Shown here: positions 51,675 to 61,099 of the stretch, piece by piece
How the letters are laid out: each line of letters begins with the position of its first letter
Numbering within the stretch: position 1 is the stretch's first letter
Assembly: GCA_903847205.1 (NCBI GenBank)
Contig: CAINDA010000035.1
Coordinates: 124,001-188,000, forward strand
Length of the DNA: 64,000 nt
Origin: an uncultured Bacteroidota bacterium
Lineage (GTDB): Bacteria > Bacteroidota > Bacteroidia > 2-12-FULL-35-15
Direction: 5' to 3'
Program-made: the position numbers and the translations under genes
Notes under the pieces: generated by a model
What the model saw: only the letters and a program-made list of their open reading frames with translations
Told to the model about the DNA's origin: nothing
Databases searched by the model: none

Positions 51675-53021
51675 TTATGCTTTTTTAAAAAAATCATCGT
51701 AAGACAATTCTTTATTCTCAATAGTAAATTTAGTTTTGAATAAAGTCAATACTTTTTCTCCGTACAATTTTTCGTATATTTTTTTTGCTTCATCTTTATT
51801 TGACAATACACGCTGTGCCGTTTTGTTTAACTCCTCAGCATCCATCGGGCCAGAACCGTATTTGCTGAATTGTTCCAAAATCATTTGTTTGGTATATTCA
51901 ATAACCTCTTCATTAGTCACCTGGATATTATTATCCTTAATAATTTTGTTTTCAATCAGCGACCATTTTAATCCTTTTGAATAACCCTCAAACTCAGACT
52001 CCACTTGTTCAGGTGTTACCGGCTTTTCGTTAACTGCAACAATCCAGCGTTTCAAAAATTCAGTTGGCAGGTTAAAATTTATTTTATTCATTAAATGCTC
52101 AACAACATCATTATAAAATTTCCGTTCGCTGTCATTCACAAACATTGACGCCAATTCTTCTTTAATTTTGGATCTGAACGCGTCTTCAGTAGTAACATTT
52201 CCAGCACCGTAAATTTTATCGAACAGTTCCTGATTAACTTCAGATGCAGCCAAACGGCTTATATTTTTTACAGTAAACTGAAGCTTCGAAGTCAATTTTT
52301 CTGCCTCCTCTTTTTCAATGCCAAGCATAGTGGCAGTATCAACAGGATTATCAGATAATTTTTGAGCTTCTAAAACCACCTTGTCGCCAGCTTTTAATCC
52401 GGTTAATGCTGTTTTAGTTGCTTTATCTTTTACCCTTTCTAAAAATACAGATGAAGTTTTGAAAATACCACCGGGAAGAATTTCCCCTGCTTCATCTAAT
52501 TCAACAAAATCGCCATTAAGCAGATCAGTTGCTTCTGAAACATCAGAATTCTCAACCTTTCCGTAACGTTTTGCAATATCAGAAACATATTTGTTCACCA
52601 AATCCTCATCAATCTTAACAGTTTGATAAGTAAATTTATCTTTTGCAGTAAGCTCGACATTAAATTTAGGAGCTAGTCCCATTTCATATAAAAATTCGAA
52701 TTCTTTTTGGTTATCCCAGTCAATATGAATATCACTGTCTGCCTTTGGCAATGGATTACCCAGCACTTCTATTTTATTTTCGTTAAGATAATTATATAAT
52801 GAGTCGTTTAAGAGCTTGTTGATTGCATCCACCAATATCGATTTGCCGTACATTTTTTTAATCATTCCCACAGGCACCTTGCCTGGACGGAAACCAGGAA
52901 TAGAAGCCTTCTTTTGATGTTCTCTTAAAGCATTTTCTACTTTCGGCGCATAATCTTCAGCTGTCACTTTCACTTTCAGTACTGCGTTTAACTCATCAAT
53001 ATTTTCCTGCGTAATATTCAT
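51675..53021 (-). CDS. tig: Trigger factor
   Basis: The 448-aa chaperone has the ribosome-binding signature GFRPGKVPVGMIKKMYG near residues 42-58. A degenerate peptidyl-prolyl isomerase region follows (about 150-245), then a helical C-terminal domain. It binds nascent chains at the ribosome exit tunnel. Bacteroidota trigger factors often have a poorly conserved isomerase domain, as here. It heads the tig-clpP-clpX cluster with 210 bp to clpP. Confidence 0.93.
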   Translation of the reverse strand: MNITQENIDELNAVLKVKVTAEDYAPKVENALREHQKKASIPGFRPGKVPVGMIKKMYGKSILVDAINKLLNDSLYNYLNENKIEVLGNPLPKADSDIHIDWDNQKEFEFLYEMGLAPKFNVELTAKDKFTYQTVKIDEDLVNKYVSDIAKRYGKVENSDVSEATDLLNGDFVELDEAGEILPGGIFKTSSVFLERVKDKATKTALTGLKAGDKVVLEAQKLSDNPVDTATMLGIEKEEAEKLTSKLQFTVKNISRLAASEVNQELFDKIYGAGNVTTEDAFRSKIKEELASMFVNDSERKFYNDVVEHLMNKINFNLPTEFLKRWIVAVNEKPVTPEQVESEFEGYSKGLKWSLIENKIIKDNNIQVTNEEVIEYTKQMILEQFSKYGSGPMDAEELNKTAQRVLSNKDEAKKIYEKLYGEKVLTLFKTKFTIENKELSYDDFFKKA

Positions 53022-53495
53022 TTTGTGAAATTTTATAATTGATTATTATTTACTTATTTTTAGGGAAAACAAATGTACAAAAAGTTTTGGAGATAGCTTC
53101 TTTGAATCACAGGGTCAAATCAATGCTGTTTTTGAAATTTTTTTCTTGTGTAATTTTTCTAAAGATGAAAGGAACAATCTGAGTGGAAAGTATCAAATGG
53201 AAATTAAACAGGTTTAAGGTTTGACTAAACTGTAAAAATAATTTCGATTAAAAAAATGCCCTAATTATTTTTTCAAGGGTTCACAGCCCCCCAGATCGGC
53301 CCATGAATAAGGGAAAAGAGCATTTTTGGACTGCACATACCGAATATTCACCCAAACCTTATTGGATGGAAATTCAAACCATTCTTTATAAAAATATAAA
53401 ATAAATTGCTAAACAATACTTTTGGTTCGATTATTGCAATTGGCTCTATAGAATTACAAATTCAAACAAAAATTAATCTTTAAAAACCAAAAACC
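53022..53495. other. Gene-free stretch of 474 nt
   Basis: The spacer between two divergent genes (tig and the Lys-rich exported protein) holds the tig -7 element at 53070-53077. Beyond that I see no ORF, tRNA or clear hairpin. Confidence 0.5.
53070..53077 (-). promoter_or_regulatory. Possible -7 element of tig
   Basis: The minus strand reads TACATTTG, matching TAnnTTTG, 49 nt upstream of the tig ATG. A -33 box is not evident. Confidence 0.35.
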
Positions 53496-53702
53496 ATGAA
53501 AAAAGTAAGTTTATTTGTTGCTGCGGCCATCTTAATGTCATCTGTAGCATTTGCTCAACAAGCTCCGAAAACAGAGAAAAAAGAATCTCCGAAAGTAGAG
53601 AAAAAAGAAGCTAAGAAAGAAGAAAAGAAAGAAGAGAAAAAAGAAGAGAAAAAAGAAAAAAAAGGCGGAAAAAAAGCTAAAAAAGAAGCTAAAAAAGCTT
53701 AA
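53496..53702 (+). CDS. Small exported Lys/Glu-rich protein (68 aa)
   Basis: A signal peptide (MKKVSLFVAAAILMSSVAFAQ) is followed by about 47 residues consisting almost only of Lys, Glu, Ala, Pro and Gly, in EKKE/EEKK repeats ending KKAKKEAKKA. It is unlikely to fold; a charged, disordered periplasmic peptide is the best description. Similar low-complexity secreted peptides occur in Bacteroidota but I know of no function. A strong terminator follows at once, which supports a real, independently expressed gene. Confidence 0.7.
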   Translation: MKKVSLFVAAAILMSSVAFAQQAPKTEKKESPKVEKKEAKKEEKKEEKKEEKKEKKGGKKAKKEAKKA

Positions 53703-53715
53703 TACTTCCAGTATT

Positions 53716-53747
53716 AAAAAAAGCTCCTCAATTGAGGAGCTTTTTTT
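53716..53747 (+). terminator. Terminator of the Lys-rich peptide gene
   Basis: A perfect 20-nt palindrome (53722-53741, AGCTCCTCAATTGAGGAGCT) is followed by seven T. It lies 19 nt after the stop codon. The leading A-run would also serve as a U-run on the minus strand. Confidence 0.85.
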
Positions 53748-53802
53748 GTGCCGAATTTTTGCTCAGTAATATTAATTAAACTTCAGCGAAAGCATTAAAA
53801 TT

Positions 53803-53830
53803 AAAAAGCCCCTCAATTGAGGGGCTTTTT
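53803..53830 (-). terminator. Terminator of the cold shock gene
   Basis: A perfect palindrome (53807-53826, AGCCCCTCAATTGAGGGGCT) is flanked by A5 and T5. It lies 23 nt past the cold shock protein stop on the minus strand and is a near-copy of the terminator 80 bp away. Confidence 0.85.
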
Positions 53831-53853
53831 AGGTAAATTATATTTTAATATAA

Positions 53854-54045
53854 TTATGCTAATTTTACGTTTACAGCATTTAAACCTTTTTTGCCTTCTT
53901 GTACTTCGAAAACTACTTCATCATTTTGACGAATTTCTTCTTTCAAACCTGATACGTGTACAAAAAATTCTTCACCTGAGTCATTTGCTTTGATGAATCC
54001 AAATCCTTTTGTTTCATTAAAAAACTTTACAATTCCATTTTTCAT
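53854..54045 (-). CDS. Cold shock domain protein (CspA family)
   Basis: The 63-aa protein is a single cold shock domain with RNP1 (KGFGFIK) and RNP2 (FFVHVS), binding single-stranded nucleic acid. It is likely an RNA chaperone. A -7 element lies 32 nt upstream and a strong terminator follows, so it is monocistronic. It is convergent with the Lys-rich peptide gene. Confidence 0.93.
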   Translation of the reverse strand: MKNGIVKFFNETKGFGFIKANDSGEEFFVHVSGLKEEIRQNDEVVFEVQEGKKGLNAVNVKLA

Positions 54046-54077
54046 TTTAATAATAATATTTTTGATTAATAATGAAA

Positions 54078-54085
54078 CAAAGGTA
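54078..54085 (-). promoter_or_regulatory. Possible -7 element of the cold shock gene
   Basis: The minus strand reads TACCTTTG, matching TAnnTTTG, 33 nt upstream of the ATG at 54045. The -33 box is not clear. Confidence 0.35.
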
Positions 54086-54243
54086 AGCTAAATAAATGAG
54101 ATTTGCATAAAATTTTAATTTACTTTATTACTTTGCTCTCTAAAACATGCTGCATACCCTATTAATAAAGGAATTTATGGCCATAAAAAAAATCAACTTT
54201 TTTTACTTTCTGCTTGCTTTTCTGTGAATAATTCAAAAACAGA

Positions 54244-55278
54244 TCACTTTTTTCCTAATTCTTTTAATGCGGTTTGGGCCGGTTCAAATTTAGGATTAAT
54301 CGCCAGGCATGCATCGAAATCAAGCGACGCAAGCTTTAGATCTTTGCCTGAACCTGATTGATAGCTGAGTCCGCGCCCAAAATAGGCTTCCACATATTTA
54401 GGATCAATTTTAATTGCTGCTGTAAAATGATTAATGGCTGTATCGTATTTTTTCAATCGTAATAAATATATTACCCCCATGTTGTAATTGGCATTTTTAT
54501 TAGCTGGCTCAATCTGTATCAATGCTGTATAGGTTCCCAAAGCATTGTTCCAATCACCAATATCCTGGTAAAATTTCCCTAAATTGTACCAGGCTTCCGA
54601 GCTTTTAGGCTGGATTTTAATTGCATTCTTATAATACTGAACCGCAAGGGGATTTTTTCGGGCGGAGCTAAAAATACCTAATTGTATATAAGCCTGATAG
54701 TATTTTTGATCCTGCTCAACAGCTGTCTGCATACTGGAAATCGCCCTGGCAGTATCTTTCAAATCTTTGTAATTCATTCCTTTCATAAAGTAAGCTTCAG
54801 CATTATATTGGTTTACTTTCAAAGCCATATTAATATATTTCATCGACTGCTCATTTTTACGAACGTATAAATAGAGCTCAGCCAATTTGAGCATTGCATC
54901 TACATTTTTATCATCCAGTTTGATAGATTTTTCTAATGCAGTTTTAGCACTTCCCGTTTTGTTGATGACAAAATAAAAATCAGAAAGCGTTAAAAAATAT
55001 TTTGATTTTGTGCTGTCGATTTTTAGTGCACGCTGCATATCTGCCAAACCTAATTCATAATTTTTTGAATTTAAATAATACCGTGCCCGGTTGTAATATA
55101 ACTCAGCATTATTAGGGCCAGCAAGTAATTGGGCGTTGAGCTTTTGCAGATCGTCTGAAGTTTTGACAGCTGATGAATCTGCTGTTTTAGTTTCTTTAAC
55201 GCCCCCCATGCCTCCGCAGGAAACAAGCAGCAAACTGCAGGAAACCACTGATAGATAAAAAATGGATTTAATTTTCAT
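54244..55278 (-). CDS. TPR-repeat lipoprotein
   Basis: The 344-aa protein has a lipoprotein signal (lipobox LVSC near residue 21) and about eight TPR units from residue 45 to the end. Typical TPR helix pairs are AELYYNRARYYLNSKNYELGLADM and AEAYFMKGMNYKDLKDTARAI (in parts). It should be anchored on the periplasmic side of a membrane and act as a protein-binding scaffold. The partner is not evident. It lies downstream of recA, separated by a palindromic terminator. Confidence 0.85.
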   Translation of the reverse strand: MKIKSIFYLSVVSCSLLLVSCGGMGGVKETKTADSSAVKTSDDLQKLNAQLLAGPNNAELYYNRARYYLNSKNYELGLADMQRALKIDSTKSKYFLTLSDFYFVINKTGSAKTALEKSIKLDDKNVDAMLKLAELYLYVRKNEQSMKYINMALKVNQYNAEAYFMKGMNYKDLKDTARAISSMQTAVEQDQKYYQAYIQLGIFSSARKNPLAVQYYKNAIKIQPKSSEAWYNLGKFYQDIGDWNNALGTYTALIQIEPANKNANYNMGVIYLLRLKKYDTAINHFTAAIKIDPKYVEAYFGRGLSYQSGSGKDLKLASLDFDACLAINPKFEPAQTALKELGKK

Positions 55279-55321
55279 ACAGACAAAAATAAATAAAAAT
55301 GAGGTGCTTTCTTAAAACGAA

Positions 55322-55355
55322 ACACCCCAAGGTTTTTTTAAAATCCTTAGGGTGT
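55322..55355. terminator. Palindromic terminator downstream of recA
   Basis: ACACCCCAAGGTT (55322-55334) pairs imperfectly with AATCCTTAGGGTGT (55342-55355) around a T/A-rich centre. It lies between the recA stop and the TPR gene start on the minus strand. It shares the TTTAAAA-type centre of the dispersed palindrome family. Confidence 0.55.
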
Positions 55356-55390
55356 CATATTAAATATTAAATTTTAAATTTTTGAAAAAT

Positions 55391-56470
55391 TTATTTAACG
55401 CCGGCCAATTCAAGCGCCGGAACAGCTTCACTGCTCAATGCTTCTCTGATTTTCAATTCAATTTCTTCCATCAAATCAGGGTTGTCATTAAATAATGATT
55501 TCACAGAATCCCTGCCTTGTCCCAGTTTGGTTTCACCGTAACTAAACCATGACCCGCTTTTTTTAACAATATTGTGCTCAACGCCAAGGTCAACAATCTC
55601 GCCTACTTTAGAGATTCCTTCGCCGTACATAATATCAAACTCTGCCTGGCGGAATGGAGGAGCAACTTTATTTTTTACAACTTTAACACGTGTACGGTTT
55701 CCTACAACAGCATCACCTTCTTTAATCTGTCCGATTCTACGGATATCCAAACGTACGGAAGCATAAAATTTCAGAGCATTACCGCCTGTAGTTGTTTCAG
55801 GGTTACCGAACATAACACCGATTTTTTCGCGGAGCTGATTGATAAAAATGCAACAGCATCCTGTTTTGCTGATAGTCCCAGTTAACTTACGCAGTGCCTG
55901 CGACATCAAACGCGCGTGAAGGCCCATTTTTGAATCACCCATTTCGCCTTCAATTTCGCTTTTAGGAACAAGAGCTGCAACCGAGTCAATTACAATAATA
56001 TCAATAGCTCCCGAGCGGATTAAATTTTCAGCAATTTCCAATGCTTGCTCTCCGTTGTCAGGCTGTGAAATCAACAAGTTTTCAGTATCAACATGCAATT
56101 TTTCAGCATAGGTGCGGTCGAACGCATGTTCTGCATCAATAAAAGCTGCAATACCGCCTGCTTTCTGCACTTCTGCAATAGCATGAAGTGTTAAAGTAGT
56201 TTTACCGGATGATTCAGGACCATAAATTTCTATTACCCTTCCTTTCGGAAGACCGCCGATACCTAAGGCGATATCCAATCCTAATGAACCGGTAGGAATA
56301 ACTTCTACGTTTTCGATTGGCTTATCCCCCATTTTCATAATGGATCCTTTACCATAAGTTTTTTCCAGCTTATCAAGGGTAAGCTGTAAGGCTTTTAATT
56401 TTTCCTTGTTGATCTCTTTTCCGTCCTTAGCGCTTTTTGCTCCTTTGGTTTCTTTAATTTCTTTGCTCAT
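55391..56470 (-). CDS. recA: Recombinase RecA
   Basis: The 359-aa protein is full-length RecA. Walker A is GPESSGKTT near residue 82. The [42 protein letters not shown] and [13 protein letters not shown] motifs are all present (in parts). It catalyses strand exchange and activates LexA-type self-cleavage. The N-terminal extension (about 20 residues, rich in Lys and Glu) is common in Bacteroidota. No LexA-type box is visible upstream by eye. It stands between the TPR gene and the GloVer-repeat gene. Confidence 0.98.
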   Translation of the reverse strand: MSKEIKETKGAKSAKDGKEINKEKLKALQLTLDKLEKTYGKGSIMKMGDKPIENVEVIPTGSLGLDIALGIGGLPKGRVIEIYGPESSGKTTLTLHAIAEVQKAGGIAAFIDAEHAFDRTYAEKLHVDTENLLISQPDNGEQALEIAENLIRSGAIDIIVIDSVAALVPKSEIEGEMGDSKMGLHARLMSQALRKLTGTISKTGCCCIFINQLREKIGVMFGNPETTTGGNALKFYASVRLDIRRIGQIKEGDAVVGNRTRVKVVKNKVAPPFRQAEFDIMYGEGISKVGEIVDLGVEHNIVKKSGSWFSYGETKLGQGRDSVKSLFNDNPDLMEEIELKIREALSSEAVPALELAGVK

Positions 56471-56507
56471 TTTTGTTTGTTTTTTGATTGTTAAGTTTCG
56501 CAGGCTG

Positions 56508-57908
56508 CTAATTAATTTTGATAATTTTTTGATGAAAAACCTTTTCCCCCGATTTTATAAGAATGGAATAAATTCCAACGGGCTGTAAAGATAAATCAAT
56601 TGATGCATAATTGTTGATTGTTGATTGAAAAACTTTTTCCCCTGTGACATTATATATTTCAAGAGCTGAAATCTGCGAATCCGGAGCTGTAAGCTGGAGC
56701 GTAACTACTCCGTTTCCGGGGTTTGGATACAGTATTACACCCGCCCCGGCAGTAGTCTTTTCTATGCCGGTTGTTAATAACTGATATTTGAATATAATAC
56801 CGTTTCCATTCATGCCCCCGCTGGATGACATTCCATAAAGAGAACTCCCGTCAGAAAAAAGAGAGCAATAGGGATTGGCTCCGTCGAGGCCCGAAAAATC
56901 AAATAATTTAGAGAAGCTGCTTCCGTCGGATTTTATTTTAAAGATAGTTCCCATGCCATTTGCACCGCCGCTGCTTGTAACACCATACAGGAAAAGACCG
57001 CTGGAAATAATGGAGCCGAAAAGGAAACTTCCGTCTGCAGTGCCAGAAAAATCAAACAGTTTGGAATACCCGCTGCCATCAGCCATAATTTTAAAAATAA
57101 CCCCCATATCACTGTTTCCTCCATTTTGTGTCATACCATACAAAAAAATTCCGTCAGAAATAAGTGAACCCCGCGGATGACTTCCATTGGAAACACCCGC
57201 GAAATCAAGCAGTTTAGAAAACCCGCTTCCATCGGGCATTATTTTAAAAAGTACGCCGCAGTTGAATTGGCAGGTTCCGGTGCCCCCGAGAGCTGTCATT
57301 CCGTATAAAAAAGTACCGTCGTAATAAAGAGAACCAAAAGGATCATTTCCATTTGCAGTGCCGGAGAAATCAAGCAGTTTGGAAAACCCCGTGCCATTCG
57401 GCATTATTTTAAAAACGACTCCCATATTATTTGTACCTCCCATGGATGTTGTTCCATAAAGATAATTTCCAACGGGAATAAGAGAGCCGCGTGGATTAGC
57501 CCCGTTTAAAGTGCCGGAGAAATCAAGCAGTTTGGTAAAACCGCTGCCATCAGGCATAATTTTAAAAATGACCCCAAGGCTATTGGTGCCGCCGTTCCGG
57601 GTCATTCCATAAAGGAAAGTGCCGTCATAAAAAAGAGAACCATAAGGATTACTTCCGTTTGCAGGGCCTGAGAAATCAAGTAATTTAGAATAGCTGCTGC
57701 CATCAGGCATTATTTTAAAGATGACTCCTAAATCGTTTGCGCCTCCAAAATAAGTCATTCCATATAAAAATGTTCCGTCGGAAATAAAAGAACCGTATGG
57801 CCCGCTTCCGCTTGGAATACTTGAAAAATCAAGCAGTTTTGAGAATTGCGCACAATTGGTAAAAATAGAGGCAGCAAAAAGGAAAGCTATTAAAAGTAAT
57901 TTCTTCAT
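56508..57908 (-). CDS. GloVer-repeat propeller with T9SS type A domain
   Basis: The 466-aa protein has a signal peptide ([21 protein letters not shown]). About seven repeats of roughly 51 residues follow, each with [15 protein letters not shown], FLYGMTxxGG and [11 protein letters not shown], as in the choice-of-anchor GloVer tandem repeat. A type A T9SS sorting domain ([10 protein letters not shown] through SILIKSGEK) covers the last 75 residues. It is a secreted propeller-like surface protein of unknown ligand. I chose the ATG at 57908; a TTG at 57926 is in frame but less likely. Confidence 0.87.
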   Translation of the reverse strand: MKKLLLIAFLFAASIFTNCAQFSKLLDFSSIPSGSGPYGSFISDGTFLYGMTYFGGANDLGVIFKIMPDGSSYSKLLDFSGPANGSNPYGSLFYDGTFLYGMTRNGGTNSLGVIFKIMPDGSGFTKLLDFSGTLNGANPRGSLIPVGNYLYGTTSMGGTNNMGVVFKIMPNGTGFSKLLDFSGTANGNDPFGSLYYDGTFLYGMTALGGTGTCQFNCGVLFKIMPDGSGFSKLLDFAGVSNGSHPRGSLISDGIFLYGMTQNGGNSDMGVIFKIMADGSGYSKLFDFSGTADGSFLFGSIISSGLFLYGVTSSGGANGMGTIFKIKSDGSSFSKLFDFSGLDGANPYCSLFSDGSSLYGMSSSGGMNGNGIIFKYQLLTTGIEKTTAGAGVILYPNPGNGVVTLQLTAPDSQISALEIYNVTGEKVFQSTINNYASIDLSLQPVGIYSILIKSGEKVFHQKIIKIN

Positions 57909-57974
57909 TTTAATTTCAGTTTTCAATCCTGCCCTCTGAAGGGCTTTAACACAGCATCACCGAAATCCGTCAAG

Positions 57975-58436
57975 CTAAATAATCTGTTCGGTGTGATTTT
58001 TTGTATCGACTTTAGAAATAACTTTTTCAATTTTTCCTTTTTCGTCAATCAAAAATGTGGTTCTAACAATCCCGTCAAATAATTTACCCATAAATTTTTT
58101 CTCTCCCCAAACATCATAAGCTTCTATCACTTTTTTATTAAAGTCGGCAATTAAGGGAAAGGGGAGTTTGTATTTGTCGATAAATTTTTTGTGTTTTTTT
58201 TCATCATCCGCACTCACGCCTACAATCGAATAACCTTCTTTTTTTAATGCAGCATAGTTATCCCGCAGATTGCAGGCTTCAGCAGTACAGCCAGGAGTCT
58301 CATCTTTCGGATAAAAATATAAAACCAGCTTTCTGCCTTTAAAATCTTTTAAAGATATTTTATTGCCATCCTGATCGGTACCTTTAAAATCAGGAGCTTT
58401 ATCGCCTTCTTTCAAATGGGTAATGTAATTCGCCAT
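57975..58436 (-). CDS. bcp: Thioredoxin-dependent peroxiredoxin Bcp
   Basis: The 153-aa protein belongs to the BCP/PrxQ peroxiredoxins. The peroxidatic Cys and the resolving Cys five residues on lie in DETPGCTAEACNLRD near residue 45. It reduces peroxides using thioredoxin in the cytoplasm. The length and the PFPLIADFNKKVIEAYDVWG region are typical. It may act alongside bacillithiol in peroxide defence, though the genes are far apart. It is 66 bp from the GloVer gene on the same strand. Confidence 0.95.
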   Translation of the reverse strand: MANYITHLKEGDKAPDFKGTDQDGNKISLKDFKGRKLVLYFYPKDETPGCTAEACNLRDNYAALKKEGYSIVGVSADDEKKHKKFIDKYKLPFPLIADFNKKVIEAYDVWGEKKFMGKLFDGIVRTTFLIDEKGKIEKVISKVDTKNHTEQII

Positions 58437-58691
58437 ATTGTAATTATATATTCAAAAATAACAGAATAAATGAGACTTTAAAATCTATGTTCTGATTTTT
58501 TATTAACAAATCTGGATCAGATTATTTTTTTAAGCAGAGGCAGAGATAGGCGAGGCTGCAAAGCAAAAAATCATGAATCATGGCAAACAATGGAGTAGAA
58601 TATGTTTTACAAATACGTTTTTTATAAACTAAAAAAAAGCGAAAATAATAGGCAGATAGAAAACTAGATAATTGAATCAGAAAAATAATGT

Positions 58692-59393
58692 TTACTGGAA
58701 ATCAACAAACATTTCATTCATTTCAGCTTCTGTAATTTTTTTATAATCCTCGGGAAGATTAAAATTAGAGTCTTCAACATCTTCCTTTGCAACTGATTTT
58801 GCAGTGAATTTTATGTCAAGCCCAAATTTTTTCATTTTATATTCCATCAATACCCCGTCAACCATATAATAAGGGTTCGAAAAATTAGGATTTTTGATGT
58901 TCAACTCGTTAGTATAATAAATATCATAATCTAATGGATCCCCGCCTTTGTAATGCACAATGGCTTTTTTACAATTATAACCAGCAATTTTTTTAGTCAC
59001 TTTTGTAGGTATTATTTCTAAATTAAATAATTCATTGTCTTTTTTTATTTCATCATCAGCCTTAACTACTGAATACTTTTTATTCATAAACTTAATTAAT
59101 ATAATAAAGGTTTTTGCATCAGGATTAGAGATAAATGATGTACTTAAAAGTCCCATCCCGGCATTCATTTCGGCAACACATTTATTATTTTTGAACTTAA
59201 CAGTCATTTTGTTTGGAGCCATGCTGGCGAAAGCACTGTTATTGTCCATGACTTCGGCAGTATAGACAATTGTACCTTCAGAAAGAGAATTTTCCTTAGG
59301 CTGTGTACCGCCGTTGCTGCAACCAGTCCACACAAACAGAGTTATTAAAATAACCAAGATGATAAACTGACGCTTTTCTATTATTTTTCTCAC
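58692..59393 (-). CDS. Lipoprotein of unknown function (233 aa)
   Basis: The N-terminus has a lipoprotein signal with lipobox WTGC (Cys about 25). The mature region resembles DUF4412-like periplasmic lipoproteins: a beta-rich domain with TIVYTAEVMDN, KMTVKFKNNKCVAEM and KKAIVHYKGGDPLDYDIYYT. The function is unknown. The start is GTG at 59393, chosen because the lipoprotein signal begins there and no upstream ATG is in frame. It stands alone between bcp and speA on the same strand. Confidence 0.7.
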   Translation of the reverse strand: MRKIIEKRQFIILVILITLFVWTGCSNGGTQPKENSLSEGTIVYTAEVMDNNSAFASMAPNKMTVKFKNNKCVAEMNAGMGLLSTSFISNPDAKTFIILIKFMNKKYSVVKADDEIKKDNELFNLEIIPTKVTKKIAGYNCKKAIVHYKGGDPLDYDIYYTNELNIKNPNFSNPYYMVDGVLMEYKMKKFGLDIKFTAKSVAKEDVEDSNFNLPEDYKKITEAEMNEMFVDFQ

Positions 59394-59536
59394 GCGATTA
59401 ACCTTTTTTTGCGAATTTAAGTTGTTAAAGATAACAATAATTTATTGATTCAATAATATATAAATTTGATCTAAGTCGATTTAAAAATCAATAATTGATT
59501 TGAAAATTTGCTGCATCAGTATATTACCAAATTGAT

Positions 59537-60934
59537 TTAATATCCCAAAGTTTTCATCATCGATTTAAAGCTTTGTTCCTTCGCAAATAAGCGGGTTGTA
59601 ATTTCACCATCCTCATCTCTGTCAATAATCACATGTTTTGGGGCAGGTATTAAACAATGCTGAATACCGCCGTAACCGCCTAAAGACTCCTGATATGCAC
59701 CGGTATGAAAAAATCCAAGATACAATGGCTCTTTTTGTTTTTCATGAACAATAGGCATATAAACCTGGTTAAGGTGCGATTCAGCATTGTAATAATCCTC
59801 GCTGTCGCATGTTAAACCGCCAAGATTCACACGCTGGTATTCCTTGTCCCAGTGGTTTACTGCAAGCAGGATGAACTTTTGTTTAATCCCCCAGGTATCT
59901 GGTAAGGTGGTAATAAATGAACTGTCAATCATATACCAAAGTTCATTATCATTTTGTTTTTTTATGTCTACAATAGAATATAGTGTTACTCCGCTTTCAC
60001 CGACAGTGAAACTCCCAAACTCAGTAAAAATATGCGGTTCATCAACATCACGCATATCACAGACATTTTTTATTTTCTGAATAATCTCATCCGCCATGTA
60101 GCCGTAATCGTAATTAAATCCTAATGAAGTACGGATCGGGAAACCGCCTCCTATATCCAAAGAATCAAGGCTTGGGCAGACCTTTTTTAAATCGCAGTAA
60201 ACATTGATGCATTTGGTTAATTCAGTCCAGTAATATGTAGTATCTTTAATTCCGGTATTAATAAAAAAATGAAGCGTTTTTAATTCACATTTTGAGCTGT
60301 TTTTAATATGGCTGTTATAGTAATCAATAACATCGGCCTGCCTGATACCTAAACGCGAAGTATAAAATTCAAATTTTGGCTCTTCGTCCGTAGCTACGCG
60401 GATTCCGGCCTTAAATTTTTTCTTGCAAAGTTTCTCCAGCTGGGGTAATTCATTTTTATTATCCAAAATTGGGATAGCGTTAACAAAGCCGTCATTCACC
60501 AACTCACTGATGTATTTTAAGTAAGCGGGGCGTTTATAGCCGTTATTGATAATAAAAGTTTCTTTTGTGATTCTGCCTGCTGAATATAAAGCCCTCACAA
60601 TAGGTATATCAAAGGATGAAGAGGTTTCCAGGTGAATGTCATTTTTAAGTGCTTCCTCCATTACAAATGAGAAATGAGAACTTTTCGTACAATAACAATA
60701 TGTATATTTGCCTTTATAATCAGCTTTCGCGATAGCAACATTAAATAACTTTTTTGCTTTTTGAATTTGAGCACTTATTTTTGGCAGATAACTGATTTTT
60801 AAAGGTGTTCCGTATTGTTTTATTATTTCCATTAAAGGAATGTTGTAAAAATGAAGTTCATTATCAACAACGTCAAAGCCTTCCTGAGGGAAATCGAAGG
60901 TTTGTTTTATTAAATCGCAGTATTTATTTTCCAT
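59537..60934 (-). CDS. speA: Arginine decarboxylase (SpeA-like, short form)
   Basis: The 465-aa protein is a fold-III PLP decarboxylase. The PLP-binding Lys is in YCYCTKSSHFSFV near residue 84, and later motifs SLDIGGGFPI (phosphate binding) and FTEFGSFTVGESG are present. This shorter form is the one usual in Bacteroidota, producing agmatine for polyamine synthesis. The divergent neighbour is an arginase, so the two would compete for arginine. A -7 element lies 36 nt upstream of the ATG. Confidence 0.87.
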   Translation of the reverse strand: MENKYCDLIKQTFDFPQEGFDVVDNELHFYNIPLMEIIKQYGTPLKISYLPKISAQIQKAKKLFNVAIAKADYKGKYTYCYCTKSSHFSFVMEEALKNDIHLETSSSFDIPIVRALYSAGRITKETFIINNGYKRPAYLKYISELVNDGFVNAIPILDNKNELPQLEKLCKKKFKAGIRVATDEEPKFEFYTSRLGIRQADVIDYYNSHIKNSSKCELKTLHFFINTGIKDTTYYWTELTKCINVYCDLKKVCPSLDSLDIGGGFPIRTSLGFNYDYGYMADEIIQKIKNVCDMRDVDEPHIFTEFGSFTVGESGVTLYSIVDIKKQNDNELWYMIDSSFITTLPDTWGIKQKFILLAVNHWDKEYQRVNLGGLTCDSEDYYNAESHLNQVYMPIVHEKQKEPLYLGFFHTGAYQESLGGYGGIQHCLIPAPKHVIIDRDEDGEITTRLFAKEQSFKSMMKTLGY

Positions 60935-60969
60935 TTATATCAGGAATTGGCAGCTTTTTTTATTTTTGA

Positions 60970-60977
60970 CAAATGTA
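60970..60977 (-). promoter_or_regulatory. Possible -7 element of speA
   Basis: The minus strand reads TACATTTG, matching TAnnTTTG, 36 nt upstream of the ATG at 60934. A -33 box at normal spacing is not visible. Confidence 0.35.
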
Positions 60978-61099
60978 TTAAAAAAAATTATAGAAATTTA
61001 GAATCAAAAAAATCTGTATTCGCTCAGTCATAAGAGGAATTAAGCTTAGTAGTATGTCAGCAGAATTTATGAATTTTGATTATTCAAAATAAAAAACAC

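Noticed and set aside
53275-53345. tRNA-like segment containing GGTTCACAGCC
   Set aside because: No acceptor, D or anticodon stems can be drawn around it.
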